A stretch of DNA of 52,300 bases from a virus: IMG/VR virus record IMGVR_UViG_3300047476_000672, positions 1 to 52,300 of that record. The stretch is one strand, 5' to 3'. Position 1 is the stretch's first letter; each line of letters begins with the position of its first letter. The position numbers and the translations under genes were made by a program. This document shows positions 7,986-14,930 of this stretch, in pieces. The notes beneath the pieces are model-generated. The model saw nothing but the letters and a program-made list of their open reading frames with translations, did not search any database and was not told where the DNA came from.

Positions 7986-8263
7986 GAAATTCATTAGCAG
8001 GAACCAAGAAAGGCAAGAGTAAATCTGCTAAGTATTATCAGGAGAACCCTGAAGCTAAGAAGAAGAAAGATTCCTATAACAAGGAATATCATTCTACGGA
8101 GAAACGTAAGAAGTATAGAACTATTTTACAAGCTATTAATAGAGAGAAGGGAACTCATGGTAATGGTGATGGTATGGATGAGGCTCACGTTTCTAAAAAT
8201 AAAACTGTAAAGCAATCACAATCTAAAAACAGAGCAGATAAGAAGAGAAAATTCTTTCGTTAA
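7982..8263 (+). CDS. Basic conserved phage protein (KSAKYYQENPEAKKKK family)
   Basis: A 93-residue, strongly basic protein. The patterns KSAKYYQENPEAKKKKDSYN near residue 14 and EKGTHGNGDGMDEAH near residue 55 are characteristic of a small protein widespread in marine and Bacteroidota phages; its function is not known to me. The histidine/asparagine/glycine composition hints at a nuclease-like fold but catalytic residues are not clear. Its stop codon overlaps the stop of a convergent small ORF on the minus strand (8260-8263). Confidence 0.65.
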   Translation: MRNSLAGTKKGKSKSAKYYQENPEAKKKKDSYNKEYHSTEKRKKYRTILQAINREKGTHGNGDGMDEAHVSKNKTVKQSQSKNRADKKRKFFR

Positions 8264-8412
8264 TCACCTTCTTCATTGTTTGTTCTTTTTTGTTCATTGA
8301 ACATTCTATTAACTATTTTTAGAACAATATTTCTATTTCTGTTTTCTACAGATAACCGTATTCCGGTTTGTTCCATTTTTTCTTTTCTAACTTTATATAG
8401 GTGCTTTCTCAT
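8260..8412 (-). CDS. Small hypothetical protein at the end of the early block
   Basis: A 50-residue ORF (MRKHLYKVRKEKMEQTGIRL) starts with an ATGA overlap at the end of the upstream HTH-like gene and ends with TAA overlapping the TAA of the convergent plus-strand gene. Such tight packing on both sides argues that it is real. It is basic and probably helical; no family is recognised. Confidence 0.5.
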   Translation of the reverse strand: MRKHLYKVRKEKMEQTGIRLSVENRNRNIVLKIVNRMFNEQKRTNNEEGD

Positions 8413-8642
8413 TGTAGTTCTACGTTTATTCTTATGTTGATGTTCCTAAATGCTTTGTTAATTTTCTTTAACGTAAGCAACCCATGAACGCTTTTACCAT
8501 CTTCGACTAGCAGAAGTGTCTTTTCTGACATACCAATACGTTTAGCGAATGGCTCTGCGTGCATTTTAACATACTGTATACGTATCATCTCAACCATTTC
8601 GCCAATATCTTTGGCCGTCATATCTACTAAATACTCATCCAT
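8409..8642 (-). CDS. Small HTH (XRE-like) regulator
   Basis: The 77-residue product contains IRIQYVKMHAEPFAKRIGMSEKTLLLVEDGKSVHGLLTLKKI. This reads as the five-helix XRE pattern, with PFAKRIGMSEKTLLLVEDGK as the helix-turn-helix. It is the penultimate gene of the minus-strand block and overlaps the coiled-coil gene upstream by 8 bp. It could regulate the convergent or early genes; the target is unknown. Confidence 0.6.
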   Translation of the reverse strand: MDEYLVDMTAKDIGEMVEMIRIQYVKMHAEPFAKRIGMSEKTLLLVEDGKSVHGLLTLKKINKAFRNINIRINVELQ

Positions 8643-8931
8643 TTTGTCTGTTCTTTAATTCATTATCAAATAGTTGCTTTCTCATTCGTATATTTTCCTG
8701 AACCACTTTGTTACATTCTTTTCTACTTTTTTCAAGTTCTTTTTCAAGGTTTTTTACTCTACCTTCAAGATTAATTAATGTTTGTACCTTGACTTCTTTT
8801 GTATTAATTAATTTCATTCTTTCTTTAAGCTCTTGAATATAAGCATTTGCTTTGCCTAATTCTACACGTAATTCTTTAATAACAGCTTCACTTGGTATTT
8901 TTAATAACCCATAGTTTTCTTTATCTTTCAT
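8635..8931 (-). CDS. Coiled-coil hypothetical protein
   Basis: A 98-residue, highly charged protein that is almost entirely heptad-like helix from residue 15 onwards (AVIKELRVELGKANAYIQEL, then GRVKNLEKELEKSRKECNK). It overlaps the downstream regulator gene by 8 bp and follows the tRNA-like genes on the same strand. A structural or partner-binding role is possible; no family is recognised. Confidence 0.6.
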   Translation of the reverse strand: MKDKENYGLLKIPSEAVIKELRVELGKANAYIQELKERMKLINTKEVKVQTLINLEGRVKNLEKELEKSRKECNKVVQENIRMRKQLFDNELKNRQNG

Positions 8932-8944
8932 GTCTTACGTTTTT

Positions 8945-9020
8945 GTAGTCAGGGCCGACTCGAACGGTAAAGCAACCTTTAAAGGACTCGGCAACCACGC
9001 CTCATTACGCCACCTGACTA
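8945..9020 (-). tRNA. Degenerate tRNA-like sequence (anticodon unclear)
   Basis: On the minus strand the ends pair as a perfect 7-bp acceptor stem (TAGTCAG with CTGACTA), and a T-loop GTTCGAGTC lies at the correct distance from the 3' end (76 nt in all). The T stem has only three good pairs. A loop CTTTAAA would put UUA at the anticodon, but the arm has two wobble pairs and one mismatch, and the D arm is abnormal. It may be a decayed tRNA, a tRNA mimic, or a tRNA with unusual arms. It lies 64 bp downstream of a better tRNA on the same strand. Confidence 0.38.
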
Positions 9021-9084
9021 AATATTTGACTCAATTGTTTATCCTTATGTTGGGTTTCCGTTGAGTCATTACCTCCCAAATTTG

Positions 9085-9172
9085 TGGAGCAGACAGGATT
9101 CGAACCTGTAACAGGGACTTAAAGGAATTCTACACTCTAAGTTTGTTTGGCGACCAATTCCGCCACTGCTCC
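9085..9172 (-). tRNA. tRNA, class II (Leu-like, anticodon uncertain)
   Basis: The 88-nt minus-strand sequence has a perfect acceptor stem (GGAGCAG with CTGCTCC), a canonical T arm (ACAGG-TTCGAAT-CCTGT) and the start TGGCGGAATTGG typical of tRNA-Leu. The length fits a class II tRNA with a long variable arm. The anticodon arm is irregular: only ACA/TGT pair cleanly around AACTTAGAG, so UAG (Leu) and UUA are both possible readings. CCA is not encoded. It is co-oriented with SSB and may be cut from the same transcript. Confidence 0.68.
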
Positions 9173-9182
9173 ATGTCCCAAA

Positions 9183-9310
9183 CGTCATTCAGCACGTCTG
9201 CTGAAGAGAGGTCTGGTAATCTACCATAACTTATGCCTTGGGCTATTCGTTTACGTAGAGAAACGACCACATAAGTGAGCTGTTCTAATGGTAAGCCTCG
9301 TGGTACTGTT
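9183..9310. ncRNA. Candidate structured RNA between SSB and tRNA-Leu
   Basis: This gap has no ORF but contains consecutive perfect stems: 9188-9194 with 9199-9205 (TTCAGCA/TGCTGAA, 4-nt loop), 9214-9218 with 9222-9226 (TGGTA/TACCA), and 9229-9235 with 9270-9276 (ACTTATG/CATAAGT). The last encloses 9247-9252 with 9261-9266 (TCGTTT/AAACGA). Such density in 90 nt suggests a folded RNA, most simply a 3' extension of the SSB transcript or a processed RNA next to the tRNAs. The strand is not proven; minus is likelier from the neighbouring genes. Confidence 0.42.
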
Positions 9311-9316
9311 AATTAT

Positions 9317-9724
9317 TTAGAACGGAGCTCCGTCATCCATCATCTCATCTACGAAAATTTTTGCTGGCTTACCTGCCGGCTTAGAGCCTTTATCTTGTGA
9401 AGCCTTAGAGAAAGTCTTAAACATAGTACATGAAATATCTTTGCGCTCTCTCTTCTCACCTTCTTTAGTGGTCCAAGAGTTAGTTGAAATACTTCCTTCT
9501 ACATAAATCTTATCTCCTTTAGAGATTGAAGAGGCTCTTTCAGCAAGGCCAGGTATAGCGAATATACACTTGTGCCATTCTGTTTTATCAACCCATTCAT
9601 TGTTCTTTTTGTAACCATCAGAAGTAGCTAATGATACCTCTACAATTTTGTTACCGCTTTGAAGTTCCTTAACCTCTACTGTTCCAACATTACCAAGTAA
9701 TGTCACTCTGTTTACTGTGCTCAT
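9317..9724 (-). CDS. ssb: Single-stranded DNA-binding protein
   Basis: The 135-residue protein has the bacterial SSB OB-fold order: VNRVTLLGNVGTVEVKEL at the N-terminus, then SLATSDGYKKNNEWVDKTEWH, then GDKIYVEGSISTNSWT. It ends with an acidic tip, DEMMDDGAPF, the conserved docking tail for replication and repair partners. It coats single-stranded DNA during phage replication. The start is confirmed by the family's usual M-x-x-V-N-x-V begin, although this overlaps the upstream nuclease gene by 35 bp. Its neighbours are recombination and replication genes. Confidence 0.95.
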   Translation of the reverse strand: MSTVNRVTLLGNVGTVEVKELQSGNKIVEVSLATSDGYKKNNEWVDKTEWHKCIFAIPGLAERASSISKGDKIYVEGSISTNSWTTKEGEKRERKDISCTMFKTFSKASQDKGSKPAGKPAKIFVDEMMDDGAPF

Positions 9725-10109
9725 CTTTTTTCTTTTTTAAATTATTAACGAACTCTATTGCTTGCTTCTGTGATTTCAACCATAAGACATCAGTATCCTT
9801 TTCATCTTTTAGCTGATTCTTTAGCATCTTATATTTAATTTTTGATACTTCCGTTGGGAATCCTTTAGAGTCTATGTAGTAAATAATATTGTTTACATTT
9901 AAAACAAAATCAACTATGATTGTTATAGCTCTAATTGATTCTCCATTGTACTTAAACTTATCTATTAGTGTTATTGTTTTCTGAAAATCAAAATCTAATT
10001 CATTGTTTTTGAATAGATTGTAACAAAACATCTCAAGCTTGGAGTCAAACTTAACTCCATCTACCTCAATCTTTTTGTTTCCGTATTTGCCTTTCTTATT
10101 AAATAACAT
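9690..10109 (-). CDS. DUF1064-type PD-(D/E)XK endonuclease
   Basis: Starting at the ATG at 10109 (139 residues) the protein reads MLFNKKGKYGNKKIEVDG, then FDSKLEMFCYN. Downstream comes IIVDFVLNVNNIIYYIDSKG, followed by KIKYKMLKNQ. E in SKLE, D in VDF and D-x-K in IDSKG form the PD-(D/E)XK catalytic set, and the order is that of DUF1064 phage nucleases, related to Holliday junction resolvases. It probably resolves branched DNA or trims ends during replication. An upstream start at 10133 would add eight residues but lengthen the overlap with the previous gene, so the shorter form is preferred. Confidence 0.8.
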   Translation of the reverse strand: MLFNKKGKYGNKKIEVDGVKFDSKLEMFCYNLFKNNELDFDFQKTITLIDKFKYNGESIRAITIIVDFVLNVNNIIYYIDSKGFPTEVSKIKYKMLKNQLKDEKDTDVLWLKSQKQAIEFVNNLKKKKDEHSKQSDITW

Positions 10110-10710
10110 AATTCTTTCCGTACACCTCAACAACTATCTTTCCGACACTTGTCTGTGGGTACTTAACGATTACTTTTTTCTTCAGGTAAGATTCAATCTT
10201 TTCAGAAATCCATAGTAAGGCTCTATGAAATATACTTAGTTTATCCTTAATAGTCTTTTCTATCTTCTTTGTTGTTTCTTCCTGATGCTTCTGTGCTATC
10301 TCCTGAAGGACTTCATTACCCTTATACATATCAAAGTCCCGGTCAATAATTAATCGTAGCTTAGGAGGGCTATATGACTCTGGCTTCATTACCTTTCCGT
10401 CTTCACGATACATAGGCTTTCCATCTTCACCCATCTTAGACATATTAGAACGATGAACTTCATCAAAAAGCATTACTGCTCTATCTGCTAATCCATACTC
10501 ATGTATTGTACCGAAGGTGATATACAATATGTCAATCAGCGCATCAGCAACATCAACAATATTGTCTGCTTGTTCTAGTTCATTTACTTCTTCGACAAGT
10601 AAATCCTGTCTTAATCTGGCTCTTTTAGAATCTAGAAGCTGAGGAGTCTTAGGCATTGGTGCTCCAAAAGCTACTTGAAACTCACGAACCTGCATTAGTT
10701 GCTTTTCCAT
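10099..10710 (-). CDS. MazG-like all-alpha NTP pyrophosphohydrolase
   Basis: The 203-residue protein carries the helical metal-binding pattern of the MazG/dCTPase-like NTP-PPase group. LLVEEVNELEQADNIVDVAD supplies E-x-x-E, and ALIDILYITFGTIHEYGL supplies D-x-x-x-D-like residues. FDEVHRSNMSKMGEDGKP with a later SYSPPKL is the lid sequence seen in phage members. Such enzymes hydrolyse (d)NTPs to monophosphates and pyrophosphate, adjusting nucleotide pools. The C-terminal 80 residues are an extra charged helical extension. A -7 promoter box lies 27 bp upstream of the start. Confidence 0.8.
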   Translation of the reverse strand: MEKQLMQVREFQVAFGAPMPKTPQLLDSKRARLRQDLLVEEVNELEQADNIVDVADALIDILYITFGTIHEYGLADRAVMLFDEVHRSNMSKMGEDGKPMYREDGKVMKPESYSPPKLRLIIDRDFDMYKGNEVLQEIAQKHQEETTKKIEKTIKDKLSIFHRALLWISEKIESYLKKKVIVKYPQTSVGKIVVEVYGKNYVI

Positions 10711-10736
10711 CGTTTATTTTCAAGTTATACTGTTTA

Positions 10737-10744
10737 CAAATATA
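10737..10744 (-). promoter_or_regulatory. Bacteroidota -7 box upstream of MazG-like gene
   Basis: On the minus strand TATATTTG matches TAnnTTTG, 27 bp before the start codon and inside the only non-coding gap nearby. A -33 TTTG at 19 bp is not evident. It would start a transcript covering the pyrophosphohydrolase, nuclease and SSB genes. Confidence 0.48.
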
Positions 10745-10759
10745 CAAAATTAGTTAACA

Positions 10760-11074
10760 CTAATGTTCTGAATAGTCGAACATATAGTTGAGTTTTGAAG
10801 AGAACTTAGCGTTGTCAATTGATTTAACCTCAAATATTATTGTATCAAAAGAACCTCTTGATATATACTTTTCGTATATACTATGAAAAAACTTTTTCTT
10901 GTATTTATTAGAAGGAAGTTTACCATCTAACAATATTATCGGATACTTTTCTAGCTTAATTATTCTTCTATCAAACTCTTTCTTTTTTTTTGACCTTGTT
11001 GGTATTGCAACATGAATAATTATGTCAGCTATATATAGACTAGGCTGAGGCTTCTCTTCAAAAATGTCAAACAT
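10760..11074 (-). CDS. Hypothetical protein
   Basis: A 104-residue basic protein (MFDIFEEKPQPSLYIADIII) predicted to alternate strands and helices, with a lysine-rich centre (TRSKKKKEFDRRIIKLEK). It overlaps the upstream gene by 8 bp. No family is recognised. The position between MazG-like genes suggests a nucleotide or DNA metabolism accessory, but this is only context. Confidence 0.6.
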   Translation of the reverse strand: MFDIFEEKPQPSLYIADIIIHVAIPTRSKKKKEFDRRIIKLEKYPIILLDGKLPSNKYKKKFFHSIYEKYISRGSFDTIIFEVKSIDNAKFSSKLNYMFDYSEH

Positions 11075-11402
11075 TTCTTTCGTGAATTATCATTATTATT
11101 ATTCTCTCAAGTTCTTTTCTATTCTCTCCAGATATACCATTGTATGCGCACCAGTGGTCCAAGTCATCAACTCCTAAGTGTGTACTGAACTCCTTTTTTA
11201 ATCGCTGAATGTATAGCGTAGCATCCTGAAGCTCTTCCTGAAGGTGATTAAGCCAATCGTATGTACTTAAATCTTCTCTGTCAAGTGTTACACCATACTT
11301 TTTTATTCCTGTGTAGGAGCGTCTGTTAAACTGTTCAATTACATCTTGAACTATAGAATCTTTCTTCATAAATCTGTTGTCGTTGTCGTGTGTTATATTC
11401 AT
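11067..11402 (-). CDS. MazG-superfamily-like phage protein
   Basis: The 111-residue product reads DSIVQDVIEQFNRRSYTGIK, then KYGVTLDREDLSTYDWLNHLQEELQDATLYIQRL. This is the conserved core of a small phage protein family with a MazG-like fold, in which E-E-x-x-D residues (HLQEELQDA) would coordinate metal. It may hydrolyse a nucleotide or be an inactive relative. It is the second MazG-like gene in the block, overlapping the downstream gene by 8 bp. Confidence 0.62.
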   Translation of the reverse strand: MNITHDNDNRFMKKDSIVQDVIEQFNRRSYTGIKKYGVTLDREDLSTYDWLNHLQEELQDATLYIQRLKKEFSTHLGVDDLDHWCAYNGISGENRKELERIIIMIIHERNV

Positions 11403-11404
11403 AT

Positions 11405-11755
11405 CTATTTAATTAAATCAATTAATGGGAGGGCTATCCCTTTACTTGTGTCATTGTCTCCTCCTAGTCTATCGTTTTTTGTATTTAAATATTTCCTACA
11501 TTTTTCTTTTAATTCTTTCGTAGAAACAAGAATATATCGGCTATCTGATATTACTATGCAGTAATACTCTGCTTCTGTTGTTGATATACCGCTTGCTTTT
11601 CCTCTGGAACTATATTCTATAAATACATTTCCAGTCTTTTGAGCCATAAAGTCTCTCTTAACTTCTATCTTTTTATCTGAGAATATTTCAGATAACTTAT
11701 CCTCGGCTAATTTACCAAGCTTTAAGTCAAATTTAAAATTAGAACTTCTTTCCAT
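11405..11755 (-). CDS. PD-(D/E)XK nuclease-like protein
   Basis: From the ATG at 11755, two bases after the DnaB stop, the protein has 116 residues. The features GKLAEDKLSEIF, EVKRDF and GNVFIEYSSRGKASGISTTE match a small phage PD-(D/E)XK nuclease family: glutamate in the first helix, acidic/E-V-K strand, then a glutamate-bearing strand. It lies directly behind the replicative helicase and probably processes replication or recombination intermediates. A TTG start at 11767 would overlap the helicase and is less likely. Confidence 0.7.
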   Translation of the reverse strand: MERSSNFKFDLKLGKLAEDKLSEIFSDKKIEVKRDFMAQKTGNVFIEYSSRGKASGISTTEAEYYCIVISDSRYILVSTKELKEKCRKYLNTKNDRLGGDNDTSKGIALPLIDLIK

Positions 11756-11756
11756 A

Positions 11757-13136
11757 TTAAAAATCAATATTAGGTTTTAATTGTGTTTGAACGTAGTTAT
11801 CTACGTATTCATCATCTGTATCATCTGGGTTTCTCCATGCCGGTATCCTTGAGTCAAACTTCAAATGTATATCCTCAAGCTCACCATCCCTATGTTTAGC
11901 AACTATCAAGTATCCATCATCAGCTATTATACTAGCGTCTCTTTCTTCTGGATTCATATAGTAACTATTTCTGTATAAGAATGTTACGATGTCTGCATCT
12001 TGTTCAATGTCTCCTGATTCACGTAAATCACTAAGCATAGGTTTCTTATCAACCCTATGTTCAACTGCCCTTGACAACTGAGCTAATGCAATTACTGGTA
12101 TCTTCAAATCGTTAGCCATGTCCTTTAGTTTCCTTGATACGTCACCAACTTCGTTAGTTCTGTTCTGTGTTCCTGGCGATGTTATCTTCTGAATGTAGTC
12201 TATCACAACATAGTCAAGCCCTTCAGAGTGTTTCATCTTATAGATAAGAGAGAGGACATCTGATATGGTGAATGAACCAGCTACTATCTTTAGATTCGAA
12301 GAGATTATACGTCTTCTGGACCTTTCGTATCTACCCCTCTCGCTTGGCGTTAGTATTCCTCTTTTGATTGAGTAACCTGATATGCCGCTGTCTACTGATA
12401 TTATACGCTTCATCACCTGAACATCGTCCATTTCGCATGATATGAATAAACCTTTGTAGTTGTTGCTTATGCTTGCGTTCTTCATTAATCCAAGAGCAAA
12501 TTGCGTTTTACCCATAGCAGGCCGTGCAGCAACTATAATAAAGTTAGTTGGGTGCATACCAGAAGTTATCTTATCAAATCTTTTGTATCCTGTTCTGATT
12601 CCGTTAATTCCACTATTTGTGGCTGCCTCAGACATTTTCTTATCTAACTCATCAAGAAGGTCTTGGTTATTCATTTCCTTCTTGTTGGTTATTGACTTGA
12701 ACTTATTATCTAGGATATGACCCTGCATTAAGTCAATTACTTTCTGCGGTTCATAGTCTTCTGAAGTAGATATTTCTTCTACTTTCTTAGCAAAATCAAT
12801 ATGCTCATGTCTAATACTTTCAGCTATAAGATAATTAATAGCATCCGGAACTTCTTGCTTTTCAGAAAAAGAAAACATACTATAAATCTTTGACGATTCA
12901 GATAGTGCGTTTTGCTTGTGAATTGATTTAGATTTTAGTAACTCTTTAGATACTGTTATTAAGTTTATTGGCTGTTGGTTCATGTACAGATAAACCATCG
13001 CTTCAAAAATTAATTTGTGGATAGGGAGTGAAAACATATCAAGGTTAACCTTTGACATTACAACGTGTGTAGATGATGAATCTGTAAATATCGTATTGAG
13101 AACTAATTGCTCGGAACGTATTTGCATTTGATTCAT
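11757..13136 (-). CDS. dnaB: Replicative DNA helicase (DnaB-like)
   Basis: This 459-residue protein has the full DnaB layout: an N-terminal helical domain, a linker, and a RecA-like motor. Walker A is AARPAMGKTQFALG near residue 205, Walker B is LDYVVIDYIQKI, and ALAQLSRAVEHR with SDLRESGDIEQDADIV carries the downstream motor motifs. The final KHRDGELEDIHLKFD is also typical. It would unwind DNA 5'-3' as a hexamer at the phage fork. A DnaA-C-like protein and an unassigned protein that could be a loader precede it in the same operon. No primase is fused or adjacent. Confidence 0.95.
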   Translation of the reverse strand: MNQMQIRSEQLVLNTIFTDSSSTHVVMSKVNLDMFSLPIHKLIFEAMVYLYMNQQPINLITVSKELLKSKSIHKQNALSESSKIYSMFSFSEKQEVPDAINYLIAESIRHEHIDFAKKVEEISTSEDYEPQKVIDLMQGHILDNKFKSITNKKEMNNQDLLDELDKKMSEAATNSGINGIRTGYKRFDKITSGMHPTNFIIVAARPAMGKTQFALGLMKNASISNNYKGLFISCEMDDVQVMKRIISVDSGISGYSIKRGILTPSERGRYERSRRRIISSNLKIVAGSFTISDVLSLIYKMKHSEGLDYVVIDYIQKITSPGTQNRTNEVGDVSRKLKDMANDLKIPVIALAQLSRAVEHRVDKKPMLSDLRESGDIEQDADIVTFLYRNSYYMNPEERDASIIADDGYLIVAKHRDGELEDIHLKFDSRIPAWRNPDDTDDEYVDNYVQTQLKPNIDF

Positions 13137-13138
13137 AT

Positions 13139-13561
13139 CTATTCTTTTAAGTTAAATTTCGGGGCTACAAATGTAGACTTTTGCTCAATATGTTTTGCGT
13201 TAATCCATTTGTCAATCTGTTCAAGCCTTGAGAAATATTCGAGCGTACAATACTTATAGCTGTTTTCCTTATGGAAATCATCTTCTTTTGCGTTACTCAT
13301 AGCTTCACGAATGTCATCTAATGAGTAGTACTTTAATATTTCTGTGTATTTGTTAGCCACTTTCTTAGTGACTACTCTTGATTTTTTATTGAAAATGGAG
13401 TTAAATATATCAAGAATAACAACTGAACTGTCTTGAGTTGATACTTTATTTAGTGATTCAAAGTCTTTCTCTACGGCATTTATTATTCTATCTTTTTGTG
13501 GACTTGAAAATATTCCAAATATTAAATCAAGTTCTTTCTCTAGGTTCTTGTACTTCTTCAT
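13139..13561 (-). CDS. Hypothetical replication protein (possible helicase loader)
   Basis: A 140-residue helical protein sits 2 bp before the helicase gene. The stretch NKYTEILKYYSLDDIREAMSNAKEDDF, followed by SYKYCTLEYFSRLEQIDKWIN, resembles the C-terminal part of phage replisome organisers and loaders (K-x-x-T-x-E-Y-F-x-R-x-x-x-I-x-x-W). It overlaps the upstream DnaA-like gene by 35 bp. Loading DnaB onto DNA is a reasonable inference from position; no ATPase motif is present. Confidence 0.58.
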   Translation of the reverse strand: MKKYKNLEKELDLIFGIFSSPQKDRIINAVEKDFESLNKVSTQDSSVVILDIFNSIFNKKSRVVTKKVANKYTEILKYYSLDDIREAMSNAKEDDFHKENSYKYCTLEYFSRLEQIDKWINAKHIEQKSTFVAPKFNLKE

Positions 13562-13928
13562 TGCTTTCCATTAAGAAGTCTTTTATACACTTTATGTTAT
13601 CATTGTAATAATGAGTTGGCTTTCTTTTAGTTATGTGATGTATAACTGTTGCGTGGTTTACCCCAAGAAGCTGGCCTATTCTTACATAAGAAACATAGTA
13701 CTTCATGTATTTTCTATTAGACATCCACCAGAGTAAAAAGTACTGGCATTTATCTTTTAATACAGCGTTTCTGTTTCTTTGGTTTAACTCATAACTACTA
13801 ACGGCAAGTTCGCATAGCTTGTCGTATGTGTTTAAAGCATACTTAGCCTTTTCATTACCAACTTTATCTGCTCCGTTATTGTGTAGCCATTCAAACCACG
13901 GGTTTTCAAATACACTATTCTCCTCCAT
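13527..13928 (-). CDS. DnaA C-terminal-domain-like DNA-binding protein
   Basis: The 133-residue protein has, in its second half, KYYVSYVRIGQLLGVNHATV followed by IHHITKRK. This is the DnaA domain IV pattern (I-G-x-x-x-G-x-x-H-x-T-V-I-H), with the recognition helix reading DNA bases. The ATPase domain of DnaA is absent, so it probably binds a specific phage site and recruits the downstream loader and helicase. It overlaps both neighbours, consistent with one replication operon. The target could be the repeats at 28.1-28.5 kb, but this is untested. Confidence 0.7.
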   Translation of the reverse strand: MEENSVFENPWFEWLHNNGADKVGNEKAKYALNTYDKLCELAVSSYELNQRNRNAVLKDKCQYFLLWWMSNRKYMKYYVSYVRIGQLLGVNHATVIHHITKRKPTHYYNDNIKCIKDFLMESNEEVQEPRERT

Positions 13929-14454
13929 CTTCTTCTTTATCAGTTAAAAACATTATTGCCTCTCCAAGATTGTCAAGAAAATCTATAACATACTGACAGC
14001 CATTGCCTTCAGTATCCTTTACTTCAAGTATTGGTTTATATTGTTTCTCTATTTGCTTAACAACCTTACCGGTGTAGTGATGAATAAACATAGGATAGAA
14101 TGTATTCCTATTGTTTGTCATAGAGTCTATGTCATTGAGCGCACTCTTTATCTTACAGTAGAATACAACTAGAGTTGTTTTATCTGGGCTGCCAGCATCA
14201 ATTTCTTCTGTTGATTTGTCAATACGTGAATAGACTTCCATTAGTAGCTTATCATCTTCTTCCATCAGTGAATTCATCAATTCATTCATGTGCTTATTCA
14301 TTGATTCTGACCACTTTACACACTCTGTCTTAAACTTATGCTTAAAGTATTTAGAGTCAAATGACATAGAGTCATACTCATTAAATGCTGATGATATTTT
14401 CATTACTGCTCTGAGTAACTTAACCGTGTCTTCGTTTAGTTCCTTTTTTTCCAT
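13915..14454 (-). CDS. Helical hypothetical protein
   Basis: A 179-residue acidic protein, all-helical by eye, with no cysteine motifs or nucleotide-binding loops. Its stop overlaps the next gene by 14 bp and its start overlaps the previous stop (TAATG), so it is embedded in the recombination/replication operon. No family is recognised. Confidence 0.6.
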   Translation of the reverse strand: MEKKELNEDTVKLLRAVMKISSAFNEYDSMSFDSKYFKHKFKTECVKWSESMNKHMNELMNSLMEEDDKLLMEVYSRIDKSTEEIDAGSPDKTTLVVFYCKIKSALNDIDSMTNNRNTFYPMFIHHYTGKVVKQIEKQYKPILEVKDTEGNGCQYVIDFLDNLGEAIMFLTDKEEDGGE

Positions 14455-14930
14455 TACTTAGGTATTGATATTGCTATTGTTTTAGAGCCTTGCTTTTTGA
14501 TTTTAGCCGGTGGAATAACTTCTCCTGCTGAGTCTACCAACTGAGAGTAACCAATTGCATTAATCATTTCTTTCTCTCTTTCTTTAAGGATAACTTTAAG
14601 TGATTCAATCTTTTGGTTAATCATTTTCCATTGGTCATCGTGGCTAAAGTCGTATGTATTAGGTGAGCTTTTAACCTGAATACCACAACCATACACCTTC
14701 TCTCCATCAGAATAATTCTCAGCTTCAGATACGGCAAGGTCCTTAATCTTGTCCATTATTGATGAGGCCATTTCAGCTATACCTTTTGCTTTGATGTACT
14801 GTTCAATAGCGTATTCATTACCCTCCATGACTGAGTGAGCCACGGAGGATGATAGTTTGTCAATGTATTCTTTGGTTATCGTGTCAAAATTGATTGATAA
14901 GCCTGTCTCTTTTTCTTCAAAAATATTCAT
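14454..14930 (-). CDS. Gp157/host-nuclease-inhibitor-like phage protein
   Basis: This 158-residue protein starts at the ATG overlapping the upstream TGA (TGATG). It has a long helical N-terminal half and then the phrase YGCGIQVKSSPNTYDFSHDD, followed by a helix IESLKVILKEREKEM. That order resembles phage proteins of the Gp157 type, which accompany single-strand annealing proteins. A role as a partner of the adjacent Rad52-like protein, or in protecting replicating DNA, is inferred from context. Confidence 0.58.
   Translation of the reverse strand: MNIFEEKETGLSINFDTITKEYIDKLSSSVAHSVMEGNEYAIEQYIKAKGIAEMASSIMDKIKDLAVSEAENYSDGEKVYGCGIQVKSSPNTYDFSHDDQWKMINQKIESLKVILKEREKEMINAIGYSQLVDSAGEVIPPAKIKKQGSKTIAISIPK

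Noticed and set aside
8945-9172. Functional ochre suppressor tRNAs and a recoded genome
   Set aside because: Nearly all genes end in TAA and none shows in-frame TAA read-through; the UUA reading depends on badly paired arms.
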